Shown: one piece after another, positions 27,613-36,854 of the stretch
Layout: each line of letters begins with the position of its first letter
Position numbering within the stretch: the stretch's first letter is position 1
Assembly (NCBI RefSeq): GCF_036057275.1
Contig: NZ_CP107945.1
Span: 744,001-808,000 of the forward strand
Direction of reading: 5' to 3'
Length of the DNA: 64,000 nucleotides
Origin: Streptomyces sp. NBC_00390
GTDB lineage: Bacteria; Actinomycetota; Actinomycetes; Streptomycetales; Streptomycetaceae
The notes under the pieces: model-generated
The model's input: only the letters and a program-made list of their open reading frames with translations
What the model was told of the DNA's origin: nothing
Database searches by the model: none
Translations under genes and position numbers: made by a program

Positions 27613-29027
27613 GTGCGGTTCTTCTTCCACCAGTCACGGAAGGATGTGGCCGGCACCTGCGGGAGTTCGCGGGTGCCGGTCCACGCGCCCGCGCCGGGCG
27701 GCTTCTTCGGATGCAGTCCCCGGGTTTTCGACGCTGCCCGCTCGGCGGCGGCCAGAGCCCCCGGATGGTTCAGCACCCAGGTGGCGGCCTTCATCGCGGC
27801 CTTCTCCCGTCTGTGGCCCTTGCCGCCCTGCTCCACGACCTTCTCCCGAAGGTGGACGAGCACCTCGGGGATGTCGATGGCGACCGGGCACACCTCGTAG
27901 CAGGCGCCGCACAGAGTGGAGGCGTAAGGCAGCGAGGCGTCGATCTCGCTGCCGGTGCCGCGCAGTTGGGGACTCAGGATCGCGCCGATCGGGCCGGGGT
28001 ACACGGAGCCGTAGGCATGGCCGCCGGCGCGCTCGTACACCGGGCAGACGTTCAGACAGGCCGAGCAGCGGATGCAGCGCAGGGCCTGCCGGCCGACGTC
28101 GTCGGCCAGTGTCCGCGTACGGCCGTTGTCGAGCAGTACCAGATGGAAGGTCTGCGGCCCGTCGCCGTCCCTGGTCCCCGTCCACATGGAGGTGTACGGG
28201 TTCATCCGCTCGGCGGTCGAGGAGCGTGGCAGGGTCTGCAGGAAGACCTCCAGATCCCGCCAGGTCGGCACCACCTTCTCGATGCCGGCCACGGAGATGA
28301 GCGTCTCGGGCAGCGTCAGGCACATCCGGCCGTTGCCCTCGGACTCGAGGACCACGATGGTGCCGGTCTCGGCGACCATGAAGTTGACGCCGGAGACACC
28401 GACCTTGGCGCGCAGGAACTTCTCCCGCAGATGCAGCCGGGCTGCCTCGGCGAGTTCGGCCGGGCTGTCGGTCAGTCCGTCGGGCGCGCCTCTGCCCCAG
28501 TCGGCCATCCTGCGGGTGAAGATGTCGCGGATCTCGTCGCGGTTGCGGTGGATGGCGGGGACGAGGATGTGTGAGGGGCGGTCGTCGCCCAGCTGCACGA
28601 TGAGTTCGGCCAGATCGGTCTCGTACGCCGCGATGCCCTCGGCCTCCAGCGCTTCGTTCAGACCGATCTCCTGGGTGGCCATCGACTTGACCTTGACGAC
28701 CTCGCGCTCGCCGGTGGCTTTGACCAGATCGGCCACGATCCGGTTGGCCTCGGCGGCGTCGGCCGCCCAGTGCACGGAGCCGCCCGCCGCGGTGACCGCG
28801 GCCTCCAGCTGGACGAGGTAGCGGTCGAGATGACGCAGCGTGTGGTCCTTGATCTGCTTGCCGGCCTCCCTCAGCGTCGCGAAGTCCTCGAGCTCCGCGA
28901 CGGCCAGTGCCCGCTTGTCGCGGATGGTGTGGGTGGCGTGCCGCAGATTGGCGCGCAGTGTGGGGTTGTGCACCGCGTCCCTCGCCGCCACGGGGAAGGA
29001 CGGCATCCCGAGATAGGTGCCGCTCAT
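27609..29027 (-). CDS. lutB: Lactate utilisation iron-sulfur protein LutB
   Basis: A 472-residue LutB. An N-terminal LUD domain (about 60-290, SGVNFMVAETGTIVVLESEG) is followed by two [4Fe-4S] motifs, CIRCSACLNVCPVYE and CGACYEVCPVAIDIPE, and a helical tail. It transfers electrons in the LutABC L-lactate oxidase complex. Both ends overlap neighbours by 4 bp, showing tight coupling with lutA and lutC. Confidence 0.95.
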   Translation of the reverse strand: MSGTYLGMPSFPVAARDAVHNPTLRANLRHATHTIRDKRALAVAELEDFATLREAGKQIKDHTLRHLDRYLVQLEAAVTAAGGSVHWAADAAEANRIVADLVKATGEREVVKVKSMATQEIGLNEALEAEGIAAYETDLAELIVQLGDDRPSHILVPAIHRNRDEIRDIFTRRMADWGRGAPDGLTDSPAELAEAARLHLREKFLRAKVGVSGVNFMVAETGTIVVLESEGNGRMCLTLPETLISVAGIEKVVPTWRDLEVFLQTLPRSSTAERMNPYTSMWTGTRDGDGPQTFHLVLLDNGRTRTLADDVGRQALRCIRCSACLNVCPVYERAGGHAYGSVYPGPIGAILSPQLRGTGSEIDASLPYASTLCGACYEVCPVAIDIPEVLVHLREKVVEQGGKGHRREKAAMKAATWVLNHPGALAAAERAASKTRGLHPKKPPGAGAWTGTRELPQVPATSFRDWWKKNRT

Positions 29028-29761
29028 GCCAGGGACTCCTCTCCTGTGCGGGGATGCGCTTCCGTGCCGGCGAGAATCTCCGCGATGTGCAGGGTGCGCA
29101 TCGGCTCCCTTCGGCGGCGCAGAATGCCGCCGATGTGCATCAGGCAGGAGTTGTCCGCGCCGCACAGCACCGTGGCCCCGGTGGACACCGCGCTCGTCGC
29201 CTTGTCCTGTCCCATGGCGGTGGAGACGTCGGCGTTCTTGACGGCGAAGGTGCCGCCGAAGCCGCAGCATTCCTCACCGCCGGGCAGTTCGCGCAGTTCC
29301 AGGCCCTTGACGGCAGCCAGCAGCCGGCGCGGCCGGTCCCCGACGCCGAGCAGCCGCAGACCGTGGCAGGAGGGGTGATACGTGACGACGTGCGGGAAGT
29401 ACGCGCCGACGTCGGTCACGCCGAGTACGTCGACGAGGAATTCGGTGAGCTCGTAGGTGCGGGCCGCCAGTTCCTCGCCCGGCGGGCCGCCGAGCCGGGG
29501 ATAGTGCTGCCGGACCATGGCCGCGCAGGAGCCCGAGGGGGTGACGACGTACTCGTACCCCTCGAAGGCCCGCGTCGTACGCCGGACGAGGGGCTCGCAC
29601 TCGCGCCGGTATCCGGTGTTGAACTGCGGCTGTCCGCAGCACGTCTGACCGGCCGGGAAGTCCACGTCGACCCCCAGCCGTTCCAGGAGTTCCACGGTGG
29701 CGATGCCCGTGGCCGGGAACACCGCGTCATTGACGCAAGTGATGAAGAGTGCGACGCGCAT
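29024..29761 (-). CDS. lutA: Lactate utilisation protein LutA (CCG-domain)
   Basis: A 245-residue LutA starting MRVALFITCVNDAVFP. It carries the two CCG cysteine-rich domains, TCCGQPQFNTGY and EECCGFGGTFAVKNADVS, typical of GlcF/HdrB-like proteins that hold a special iron-sulfur cluster. It is first in lutABC; no LutR/GntR regulator sits next to it. ATG 29761 was chosen because it gives the family N-terminus. Confidence 0.95.
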   Translation of the reverse strand: MRVALFITCVNDAVFPATGIATVELLERLGVDVDFPAGQTCCGQPQFNTGYRRECEPLVRRTTRAFEGYEYVVTPSGSCAAMVRQHYPRLGGPPGEELAARTYELTEFLVDVLGVTDVGAYFPHVVTYHPSCHGLRLLGVGDRPRRLLAAVKGLELRELPGGEECCGFGGTFAVKNADVSTAMGQDKATSAVSTGATVLCGADNSCLMHIGGILRRRREPMRTLHIAEILAGTEAHPRTGEESLA

Positions 29762-29867
29762 GGCCGGAGGATATGCGGGATGCCGGGCCGTGCGTCCCAA
29801 CCCGGGCCGTGAGACATCGGGTCACCGGGATCCGTTCACCGGATTCCTCCGAGGATGCGCGCACACC

Positions 29868-30131
29868 ACCATGGACTGCGCACAGTGCGGAGCGAGAACC
29901 AAGCACGCACTGCCTCTTTCGACGCGAACGTATGCCTGCACCGCGTGCGGAGCCGTATCCCCCAGGGACAAGAACTCCGCCCGCGTGATGCTGGTCCGGG
30001 CTGGTCTCAACCCGGCTGGTGCTGATCGCGGAAGTCCAGCCCAGGCGCTGCCTGGTCCGGCAGCGTGAGCCAGAAATCCCCAGACCAGCCCCGGAGGGCG
30101 AGGAATCCCATCCCTCCACGGAGGGGAGGAT
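29868..30131 (+). mobile_element. IS605-type element relic with right end
   Basis: After the TnpB fragment comes GGAATCCCATCCCTCCACGG then AGGGGAGGATTCAAC (about 30100-30136), an imperfect hairpin followed by a GGATTCAAC end, the form seen at right ends of IS200/IS605 elements. Its terminal TCA serves as the stop codon of the leftward-reading P450. The left end and transposase body are gone. Confidence 0.6.
29871..30068 (+). pseudogene. Fragment of IS200/IS605-type TnpB (OrfB)
   Basis: A 65-codon remnant beginning MDCAQCGARTKHALPLSTRT. It contains the C-terminal zinc-finger pattern CxxC...CxxC (CAQC, CTAC) and the tail SPRDKNSARVMLVRAGLNPA typical of TnpB/OrfB proteins of IS605-like elements in Streptomyces. 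The catalytic RuvC part is missing. It is followed by an element-end-like sequence to 30131. Confidence 0.75.
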
Positions 30132-31355
30132 TCAACATTGGACATGGAGCGTCTCGGGCGAGCGGTGGATCAGCGTCGGACGCATGACGACCGGGGCCTG
30201 TTCCTCGTCGAGCCGCAGTCCGGGGAGTCTGCGGGCGAGCAGTCCAAGGGTCAGGGCCAGCTGTTCGCGGGCGAGCTGGGAGCCGGGGCAGCCGTGCGCG
30301 CCGTGGCCGAAGGCCACATGACGGCGGGACAGGGGTCGGGTGATGTCGAAGGCATCGGGTCGGTCATGGCTGTGCTCGTCGCGGTTCGCGGAGCCGTAGG
30401 CCACGAACACGGTCGCTCCGGCGGGCAGTTCGGTTCCGGCGACGGTGACCGGCCGGGTGGCGGTGCGGCGGAAGCCCTGGACGGCCGTGTCATAGCGGGC
30501 GGCCTCCTCGACCGCGGCGGGTACCAGCTCGGGGTCGTCGCAGATCATCTCCCACTGCCGCCGGTCGCGCAGCAGGTGCAGCAGCGTGGTGCCGATGAGG
30601 GCCGAGGTGGTCAGATGCCCGGCGATCAGGAAGTTCTGGAAGCTGGAGACGAGTTCGTGGCGCTGGTCGAGGGTGAGCTCGCCGCTGCCGGGTGCCAGAG
30701 CCGCGACCATACCGGACAGCAGATCGTCGCGGGGATGCGCCCGCCTGTCGCGGATGTACCGGTCGAGCATGGTCTGCAGCGCCACGACGTCCTCGGCGGC
30801 ACCGACCTGCTCGTCGGGCTCGAGAGGACGGAACAGCAGCTGCTCGGCGCGGTAGCCTCCGTACACCGCGGCCGGCACGTCCTGCGGGTCGATGCCGATG
30901 AGCCGGCCGATCACCTGACCCGGCAGCTTGCGGGCGTACGCCTGCATCAGCTCCACGCGGCCGTCGGCGGCGAAGTCGTCCACGAGCGCCTCGGCGCGCT
31001 CGGCGGCGTACGGCACGAGGGCCGCGACGCGGGCCGCGGAGAGCCCGCGGTTGAGGGGGGCCCGGTGCCGCTGGTGCGACGCGCCGTCGGTGGAGACGAC
31101 GGTGGGCCGCTTGCCGAACCCCTTGGACAGCACCTGCAGCGCGGCGGGCGAGGGCATGACGTCGGGGAGCAGCGCGCGCACGGACGAGAAGTCGTCGGAG
31201 CGGATCAGCACTTCGCGTACGTCCGCGTCGCGCGCGACGAGCCAGGCGTCGAGTTCGGGCACGAAGGTCAGGCCCGGCGTGCCGCGGGCCTCGGCGTAGA
31301 GCGGATAGGGGTCGCGCTGTAACTCGTCGAGCCTTCCGTGGTCCTTGCTCGCCAT
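30132..31355 (-). CDS. Cytochrome P450
   Basis: A 407-residue bacterial P450 with the I-helix motif AGHLTT, the ExxR as EEAAR, and the heme-ligand loop FGHGAHGCPGSQLAREQ containing the cysteine thiolate ligand. It probably needs ferredoxin and a reductase encoded elsewhere, as neither is adjacent. The start at 31355 has GGAGG 6 bp upstream; an in-frame upstream start is less likely. The last codons run into an IS605-type end, so the C-terminal few residues (LHVQC) may be altered from the ancestral ones. The substrate is unknown. Confidence 0.92.
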   Translation of the reverse strand: MASKDHGRLDELQRDPYPLYAEARGTPGLTFVPELDAWLVARDADVREVLIRSDDFSSVRALLPDVMPSPAALQVLSKGFGKRPTVVSTDGASHQRHRAPLNRGLSAARVAALVPYAAERAEALVDDFAADGRVELMQAYARKLPGQVIGRLIGIDPQDVPAAVYGGYRAEQLLFRPLEPDEQVGAAEDVVALQTMLDRYIRDRRAHPRDDLLSGMVAALAPGSGELTLDQRHELVSSFQNFLIAGHLTTSALIGTTLLHLLRDRRQWEMICDDPELVPAAVEEAARYDTAVQGFRRTATRPVTVAGTELPAGATVFVAYGSANRDEHSHDRPDAFDITRPLSRRHVAFGHGAHGCPGSQLAREQLALTLGLLARRLPGLRLDEEQAPVVMRPTLIHRSPETLHVQC

Positions 31356-31472
31356 GCGACGCCTCCAGGGCTTGAGGACGGACAGCGGACTCCGGGCCCG
31401 GTGGACACCCGGAACGTCCGCCATCGTGCACGAGGCCCGCGGCGCGCGTGAAGGGTGCGTCGCGCCCCCGCG

Positions 31473-31847
31473 TCAGGAGCGGTTCGGCGCCAACGCCCGC
31501 ACCAGGACCGACGTATGGCTGTGCGCCGGCTCCTTGGCCGCCGTCAGGAGGGTCAGCGGCCCGGCCTCCGCGAGCGTCCGCAGCCGCTCCAGCGCCTCGG
31601 CGGCGGCGGGTTCGGCGAGTTCGCTCTCGTAGCGCCGGCAGAACTCCTCGTACGCCCCCTCCGGGCCGTGGTACCAGCGCCGCAGTTCCGTGGACGGCGT
31701 GAGAGCCTTCGGCCACTCGTCGACGCGGGCGTCCGTCTTGCTCAGGCCGCGCGGCCACAGGCGGTCGACCAGCACCCGCGTGCCGTCGTCCGGCTCGGGG
31801 GCGTCGTAGATTCTGCGGACCCGGATCCGGGAGGCGTCGTGCTGCAT
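31473..31847 (-). CDS. DUF488 family protein
   Basis: A 124-residue DUF488 protein: IRVRRIYDAPEPDDGTRVLV, DRLWPRGLSKTDARVDEWPK, WYHGPEGAYEEFCRRYESEL and LLTAAKEPAHSHTSVL. The family is common in bacteria and uncharacterised. No cofactor motif is obvious. The stop lies 117 bp beyond the P450 start; the two genes may be separate units. Confidence 0.88.
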   Translation of the reverse strand: MQHDASRIRVRRIYDAPEPDDGTRVLVDRLWPRGLSKTDARVDEWPKALTPSTELRRWYHGPEGAYEEFCRRYESELAEPAAAEALERLRTLAEAGPLTLLTAAKEPAHSHTSVLVRALAPNRS

Positions 31848-32144
31848 CTGTCCAGGGTCGCCGATGGATTGCGGGTGCGGCACCGGGGCAGGGCCGTTCG
31901 GAGGAGAAGGGCCGGTTCTGCCGTGCGGCGCCCCGGGGGATGTCCGGCGCGGGGGCGTCGCCGGCCCTGGGCGCCGGGCCTGCCGGGCGCACACGTGGGG
32001 CCGCACCAGGGCCGGGCGCGCTGTCGCCGGTCCGGCCCGCCCGGTGCGCTCACCCCGGGGCGGCGCTGTTGCTGTGACCCGGCCCGGACCCGCGCTGCCG
32101 CACCTGTGAGCGGACCTCTTCGGGCGCGGAAGGAGCCTTGACGG
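31848..32144. other. Non-coding stretch before the enoyl-CoA hydratase stop
   Basis: About 297 bp of very GC-rich DNA upstream of the DUF488 gene and downstream of the crotonase gene. I see no supported gene, only low-complexity C/G runs. Confidence 0.4.
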
Positions 32145-32924
32145 TCAGTCCGTGAACGACCCGTGACGGCCCGCACCGCCCGCGAACCGGTCGGCGCCCG
32201 ACCGGGTCTCCCCCGCCGTCAAGGGGACCATGCCGTGCCGGTACTCGGCGGCCAGCGCGTCCGGTGTGCCCAGTCCGTGCTGCTCGAGCACGGAGAGCCT
32301 GTCGTGCCGCAGGCACAGCTGCGGGAACGCGGCGATCTCCCGGGCGAGTTGCTCCGCGGCCCGGCGCGCGTCGCCCGGCGGTACGAGCCGGTTGGCGAGC
32401 CCGATGTCGTACGCCTCGGAAGCCGGCACGGGGCGTCCCGTGAGGATCATGTCCATGGCGCGGCTCTCGCCGATCAGGCGCGGCAGCCGCACCGTTCCAC
32501 CGTCCACGAGGGGCACACCCCAGCGCCTGCAGAACACCCCGAAGACCGCGTCCTGTTCGGCGACCCTCAGATCGCACCAGAGCGCGAGCTCCAGCCCGCC
32601 GGCCACCGCATGCCCGGAGACCGCCGCGATGACGGGTTTGGTCAGTCGCATCCGGGTGGGCCCCATCGGCCCGTCGCCCTCGGCGAGCGCCTTGTTGCTG
32701 CGCTCGGTGCCGATGCCTTTGAGATCGGCACCCGCACAGAAGGTGCCGCCTTCGCCCCACAGAACGGCGACCGACGCGTCCTTGTCCGCCTCGAACCGGC
32801 GAAAGGCGTCCGCGAGTCCGTCTGCCGTCGGCCCGTCGACGGCGTTGCGGACCTCGGGACGGCTGAGCACCACCGTGAAGACGGGTCCGTCCCGCTCGAT
32901 CCGCACGGCCGGGTTGTCGTCCAT
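32145..32924 (-). CDS. Enoyl-CoA hydratase/isomerase (crotonase) family protein
   Basis: A 259-residue crotonase-fold protein. The oxyanion-hole segment is FCAGADLKGI, and the active-site segment GHAVAGGLELALWCDLRVA keeps the first catalytic Glu (GGLELA). The second usual Glu after FGxPE is replaced (VFGVFCRRWGVP), so the reaction may be isomerisation or thioester chemistry rather than simple hydration. The ATG has AGGAAAGGGG upstream. It is divergent from a TetR gene with a palindromic operator between them. Confidence 0.88.
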   Translation of the reverse strand: MDDNPAVRIERDGPVFTVVLSRPEVRNAVDGPTADGLADAFRRFEADKDASVAVLWGEGGTFCAGADLKGIGTERSNKALAEGDGPMGPTRMRLTKPVIAAVSGHAVAGGLELALWCDLRVAEQDAVFGVFCRRWGVPLVDGGTVRLPRLIGESRAMDMILTGRPVPASEAYDIGLANRLVPPGDARRAAEQLAREIAAFPQLCLRHDRLSVLEQHGLGTPDALAAEYRHGMVPLTAGETRSGADRFAGGAGRHGSFTD

Positions 32925-33038
32925 CGATCCCCTTTCCTGGCACCTGGACCGGCCGGGCCGGGCAGATGCCTTCGACAGACTCCCCAGCCTGCACCCGTCC
33001 GGCGACGCGTGGTGACCGGGACGATAGAGGACCCCCAT

Positions 33039-33056
33039 ACAGTCCGTCCAGACTGT
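33039..33056. promoter_or_regulatory. TetR-type operator between crotonase and tetR
   Basis: ACAGTC at 33039-33044 and GACTGT at 33051-33056 form a perfect inverted repeat around a 6-bp spacer. It is located between the divergent crotonase and TetR genes, 36 bp from the tetR ATG, as expected for an autoregulated TetR. Confidence 0.7.
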
Positions 33057-33091
33057 TTGTTGATCCATGATCCGTGCCGTACGCTCCCGCC

Positions 33092-33682
33092 ATGCCACCC
33101 ACCCGACGCACCCAGCAGCAACGCCGGGAGGAGACCAGGCAGCGGCTCCTCGACGCCACCATCGACTGCCTTGTCGAGTACGGCTTCGCGGGCACCACCA
33201 CCCATCGGGTGCAGGAGCGGGCCGGAGTCTCGCGCGGCGCCCTGCTCCACCACTTCGCCTCCAAGGCGGCCCTGCTGGCCGCCGCGACCCACCATGCCGC
33301 CGAGCTGCGGCTCGCCCACATCCGCAGCGAGGCGAACAGCGACGGCAGGAGCCCGCAGAAGGGTCTCGAACTGCTGCGCGCCGCGATGTCGGGACCCTAC
33401 TTCCTCGCGGGCCTGGAACTGTGGCTGGCCGCCCGCACCGACCCCGAGCTCAAGTCGGCCCTGCTGCCCGCGGAGCGCGAGGTGGGCACCGCCCAACGCG
33501 CCGTCCTCGCCGACATCTTCGGGCCCGAGGTCACCGCACGCTCGGACTTCGCCATGCTCTGCGAGTCGCTTCTGGTCCTGCACCGCGGCCTCGCGCTCAC
33601 CGGCGTACTGCGCGAGAACCCCTCGTTCGACGAGGAATTGCTGGGTCTGTGGGCGGAGCGTTTTCTGGGGGCAACGCCGTAA
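33092..33682 (+). CDS. TetR-family transcriptional regulator
   Basis: A 196-residue TetR protein. The N-terminal HTH (residues ~8-55) reads RREETRQRLLDATIDCLVEY, then TTTHRVQERAGVSRGALLHHF. A helical ligand domain follows (SGPYFLAGLELWLAARTDPE). It is divergent from the crotonase gene and probably controls it, perhaps in response to an acyl-CoA. ATG 33092 is preferred to GTG 33074, which would extend into the operator region. Confidence 0.9.
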   Translation: MPPTRRTQQQRREETRQRLLDATIDCLVEYGFAGTTTHRVQERAGVSRGALLHHFASKAALLAAATHHAAELRLAHIRSEANSDGRSPQKGLELLRAAMSGPYFLAGLELWLAARTDPELKSALLPAEREVGTAQRAVLADIFGPEVTARSDFAMLCESLLVLHRGLALTGVLRENPSFDEELLGLWAERFLGATP

Positions 33683-33817
33683 GGGCCGGGCGTGCCTCCC
33701 GCCGCGCGCGGCCTCACCCGCACGCCGCCGCTCGGTCGCGGTGGCACGACCGTCGTCCGATCCTGGTGTCCTGGTGTTGGCGCACAGCACCAGAGGCACC
33801 TTGGAGGCGGTGACACC

Positions 33818-35217
33818 GTGTCGGACGCCGATGCGCCGATCCACAACTCGATGGCCGACGGCATGGGGGCGGCACTCCTCGACGCGCTGTTCAGCCAGTC
33901 CACCATGGCGCTGTACGTCCTCGACGCAAACCTGCGGACCGTGAGCGTCGACACCGCGTCCCCCGTGGCACCCGTCGGATCGCTCCTGGGCCGGAGATTC
34001 ACCGAGATCTACCGGCTCGAGCGGTCGGACGAGGCGGAGCGCCTGTTGGAGAGAGCCCTGGACACCGGTGCGCCCACCCGCAGATGGCGCGTGCGCGGCC
34101 GGCGTGCGGACGGCTCCGGTCCGGACCACAGCTTCACCGTCTCCTTCTACCGGCTCACCGGTTCGGACCGTGCCACGCCCGGTGTGCTGGTGCTCGTGGC
34201 CGATGTCTCGGAGGAGGAACAGGCCCGTTCGAGGGCGGCGGCACTGGACGCGGTGCGCGAGCGCGTGGGGCAGTCGCTCGATCTGGTGGCCACCTGTCGC
34301 GATCTGGCCGATGCTCTGGTACCGGCCTTCGCCGACATCGCGGTGGTCGACGTGGTGGAGGAGGTGCTGCGCGGCGCGGAGCCGCCCCTGCAGCCCCTCA
34401 CCCGCGACTCCTCGCTGCGGCGCACCGCCTTCCGCGGCCCCAGCGGGGTCGACGCCGCCTATCCGGTGGGGGATGTGCGCGACGTCCCGTATCCCACCCC
34501 CTACGCACAGGCGCTGTCCGACCTGCGGCCGCGCCGCGTCACGCTGGGCCCGGACACCCCCTGGCTGGCGGCAGACCCGGCCAGGAGCCGGGCGATCGAG
34601 GCGACGGGGGCCCATTCGCTCATCGTCGCTCCCCTGGCGCTGCGCGGCATGGTCCTCGGCGCGGTGAGCCTCTACCGCTGCAAGAGGTCCGAGCCCTTCA
34701 GCAAGAACGATCTCTCCTTCACCGTGACACTGACCGCGCACACCGCACTGAGCATCGACAACGCCCGTCGCTACGCCCGGGACCACACCATCGCCTCGAC
34801 GGTCCAGCGCCGTCTGCTCCCGTACGCCGCCGCCGACCGCATCGCCGTCGAGACCGCGCCACTCTACTTTCCCGGGCGCAACAGCGGCTGCTGGTTCGAC
34901 ACCATCGCACTGTCCGGCGCGCGCACCGCGAGGAAGAGATGTACGCGGCCGAGCTCGTCGTCAGCGAACTGGTGACCAACGCGGTCCGCTACGGCGCCCC
35001 GCCCGTGCGCCTGCACCTGATCAAGACACACACGCTGACCTGCGAGGTCCACGACACCGGCACGGCGGCACCGCATCTGCGCCATGCCCGGACGGCGGAC
35101 GAGCGCGGACGGGGGCTGTTCATCATCAACCAGCTCGCAGCCCAGTGGGGCACCCGCTACACCCGGGACGGCAAGATCATCTGGGCGGAGCTGAGTCCGC
35201 CGCAGCCGACCGGATGA
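33818..35217 (+). pseudogene. SpoIIE-family regulator with deleted phosphatase domain and frameshift
   Basis: Frame 1 from GTG 33818 encodes PAS (~15-135) and GAF (~150-330; PFSKNDLSFTVTLTAHTALS) and the very start of the SpoIIE domain (SGCWFDTIALSGAR, 34886-34924). The coding then jumps: the next frame from ~34925 encodes EEMYAAELVVSELVTNAVRY and the whole HATPase_c domain ending at 35217. Roughly 200 residues of phosphatase are absent compared with the paralogues at 10360 and 21205, and the junction shifts frame. Translation would make a ~385-residue PAS-GAF protein. The ATPase end is intact as sequence but has no own clear start (ATG 34938 possible). Confidence 0.75.
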
Positions 35218-35254
35218 CGCCACATCGGGTCACAAGGACGCCGGAAACGGTCAG

Positions 35255-35284
35255 AGGCCGTGTCGGATGTCTCCGACACGGCCT
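35255..35284 (-). terminator. Terminator of tRNA-Pro copy 2
   Basis: A perfect 13-bp stem (35255-35267 with 35272-35284) with a TGTC loop, 21 bp beyond the tRNA 3' end. It also lies 37 bp after the broken SpoIIE-type gene, so it may end both convergent transcripts. Confidence 0.8.
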
Positions 35285-35305
35285 GTGACCTGCGACTTCG
35301 AAAAG

Positions 35306-35379
<74 letters not shown>

Positions 35380-35938
35380 ATGCCCGCCTGACCTGGGGTT
35401 TCCCCCGGCCGAACGCGCACGAGAACAATACCGCACTTGGACCGGTGGTCACGAACCCGTATTTCATGTCCCGCCGCGTCCGCCACGTCGCCCCGGCACC
35501 GCCTCCCCTCGGCCGCACTTCGGGTTGCCCGGCGGCGGGAGGCACGGGCAGGCCCGAGCCTCCCGGCTCGGCGCTCCCTGATGCGGCCAGTCGCAGCGCA
35601 GCCTCCGCCTCGTCCGGGTGGCCTGCGGCTCGCGCCACGGCGGGAGCGTCGTCACGGTCCGCCGCATACCGAGCAGTGCGCGACCGTGCCGACCGAGGGC
35701 ATGGACATAGCAGCGTCGGCAGCGAGGAGCGACCGCGTGACGGGCGACGGGCGACCGCCCGGACACGGTGATCGCGGAGCCGTCCCTCGCCGGCACCTCG
35801 CCACCCGAGGGCAGGCTCCGCGGGGCCGCTCGCGGCTCGGCGACGCCCTCGCCCACCGACGGGCGGCCACCGGAGCACCGGACGCGGGGGCCGGACCCTG
35901 GTCGGGTGTCCGTAAGGCGAAGGCGCCGCCGACGCCGC
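35380..35938. other. Non-coding stretch upstream of tRNA-Pro copy 2
   Basis: 559 bp with no convincing gene. The first ~55 bp repeat the upstream flank of tRNA-Pro copy 1. The remainder has long open frames in several phases, but their predicted products are Arg/Pro/Ala-rich with no recognisable domain, typical of GC-rich chance frames. Confidence 0.5.
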
Positions 35939-36304
35939 TCAGTCCACCGGCGGCTCGGCCAACTCCGGATGCGTGTCGAGCAGTCTGCGCGGTGCGGCCT
36001 GGCGCCAGGAGTCCGCCAGGATCGCCCGCAGCTCGTCCACGTCGTCCAGGGCCGCGAGCCTCACCCGCAACCACGGATAGTTCTCGTCGTGGCCTGTGCG
36101 CAGAAAGAACTTGCCGGGCTCCGACGCGATCAGCTCCTCGCGGTCCTCCTGGGGACACTTCACCCCTATCACCTGGTCGTCGTCGTCCAGCGAGGCGAAG
36201 ATTTTTCCTCCCTCCACCCGGAAGGTGGGCATACCCCAGGCGAGCTTCTCCACAGCCCGCGGGAGCGCGAGCGCGATACGGCGTACGTCGTCGGCAGTGG
36301 CCAT
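35939..36304 (-). CDS. MmcQ/YjbR family protein
   Basis: A 121-residue protein of the YjbR/MmcQ fold (DUF419): VRRIALALPRAVEKLAWGMP, FRVEGGKIFASLDDDDQVIG and ENYPWLRVRLAALDDVDEL. The fold resembles CyaY-like and MotA C-terminal DNA-binding domains, but its biochemical role is unknown. It is a single gene. Confidence 0.88.
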   Translation of the reverse strand: MATADDVRRIALALPRAVEKLAWGMPTFRVEGGKIFASLDDDDQVIGVKCPQEDREELIASEPGKFFLRTGHDENYPWLRVRLAALDDVDELRAILADSWRQAAPRRLLDTHPELAEPPVD

Positions 36305-36854
36305 GGAAACGACCGTACGACTCACCACTGACACCGGTACCAACCGCAGGGACGCCGGGGAGTGCGGCTGCCCCGTACGGGCGCGCGTGAAGGTGCGACC
36401 CCTCGATGCACGCCCCGCGATGCGCGCCCGCGCGCTCTGTGCCACCACATTGCGCCGCACGTGGCCACCAGCCAGGCAGGGAAGGGCTCTTTTCAGTCCG
36501 CTTCGGCGCTTTATCGATTCTGCAGATGGTCCCGGATGACACACCTGTGTTCTTCTGAGGTGATCAATTGACCCTGAGTGCCATATGCCCACGAAACCTT
36601 TGCCTTTGGCATGTGGCAGGAAGTGATGCACGGGGAATGCCGTACGACGGGATCAGGCAAGGCTTTACCACACAGAACAGGCGTTCAATCAAACCTCAAC
36701 GGTCAAGGAATCGGCCAAAGTTGACAACGACCTTGTCCCGCTCCGGAAGGGTCAACACGCTGATGTGGTCGGCCTGTTCGGGACGGGACCACTGCCGATG
36801 CACCACCTGCTCGAACAATCGCACGAGCAGGCGTTTCGCAGAGGAGGGCTCGCG
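36305..36854. other. Upstream region of the acyl-CoA dehydrogenase
   Basis: About 550 bp with a patch of lower GC (roughly 36500-36720). I see no supported separate gene. The acyl-CoA dehydrogenase frame stays open back to about 36624 but has no ATG or GTG before 36765, and that extension has no known family match. Confidence 0.4.

Noticed and set aside
29697..29870. N-terminal extension of the TnpB fragment
   Set aside because: The upstream codons lie antisense to lutA and do not resemble TnpB, so the remnant was started at the first TnpB-like residues.
35437..36390. Plus-strand frame covering the gap after tRNA-Pro copy 2
   Set aside because: Arg/Pro/Ala-rich, no domain, no ribosome-binding site, and it runs through the real YjbR gene on the other strand.
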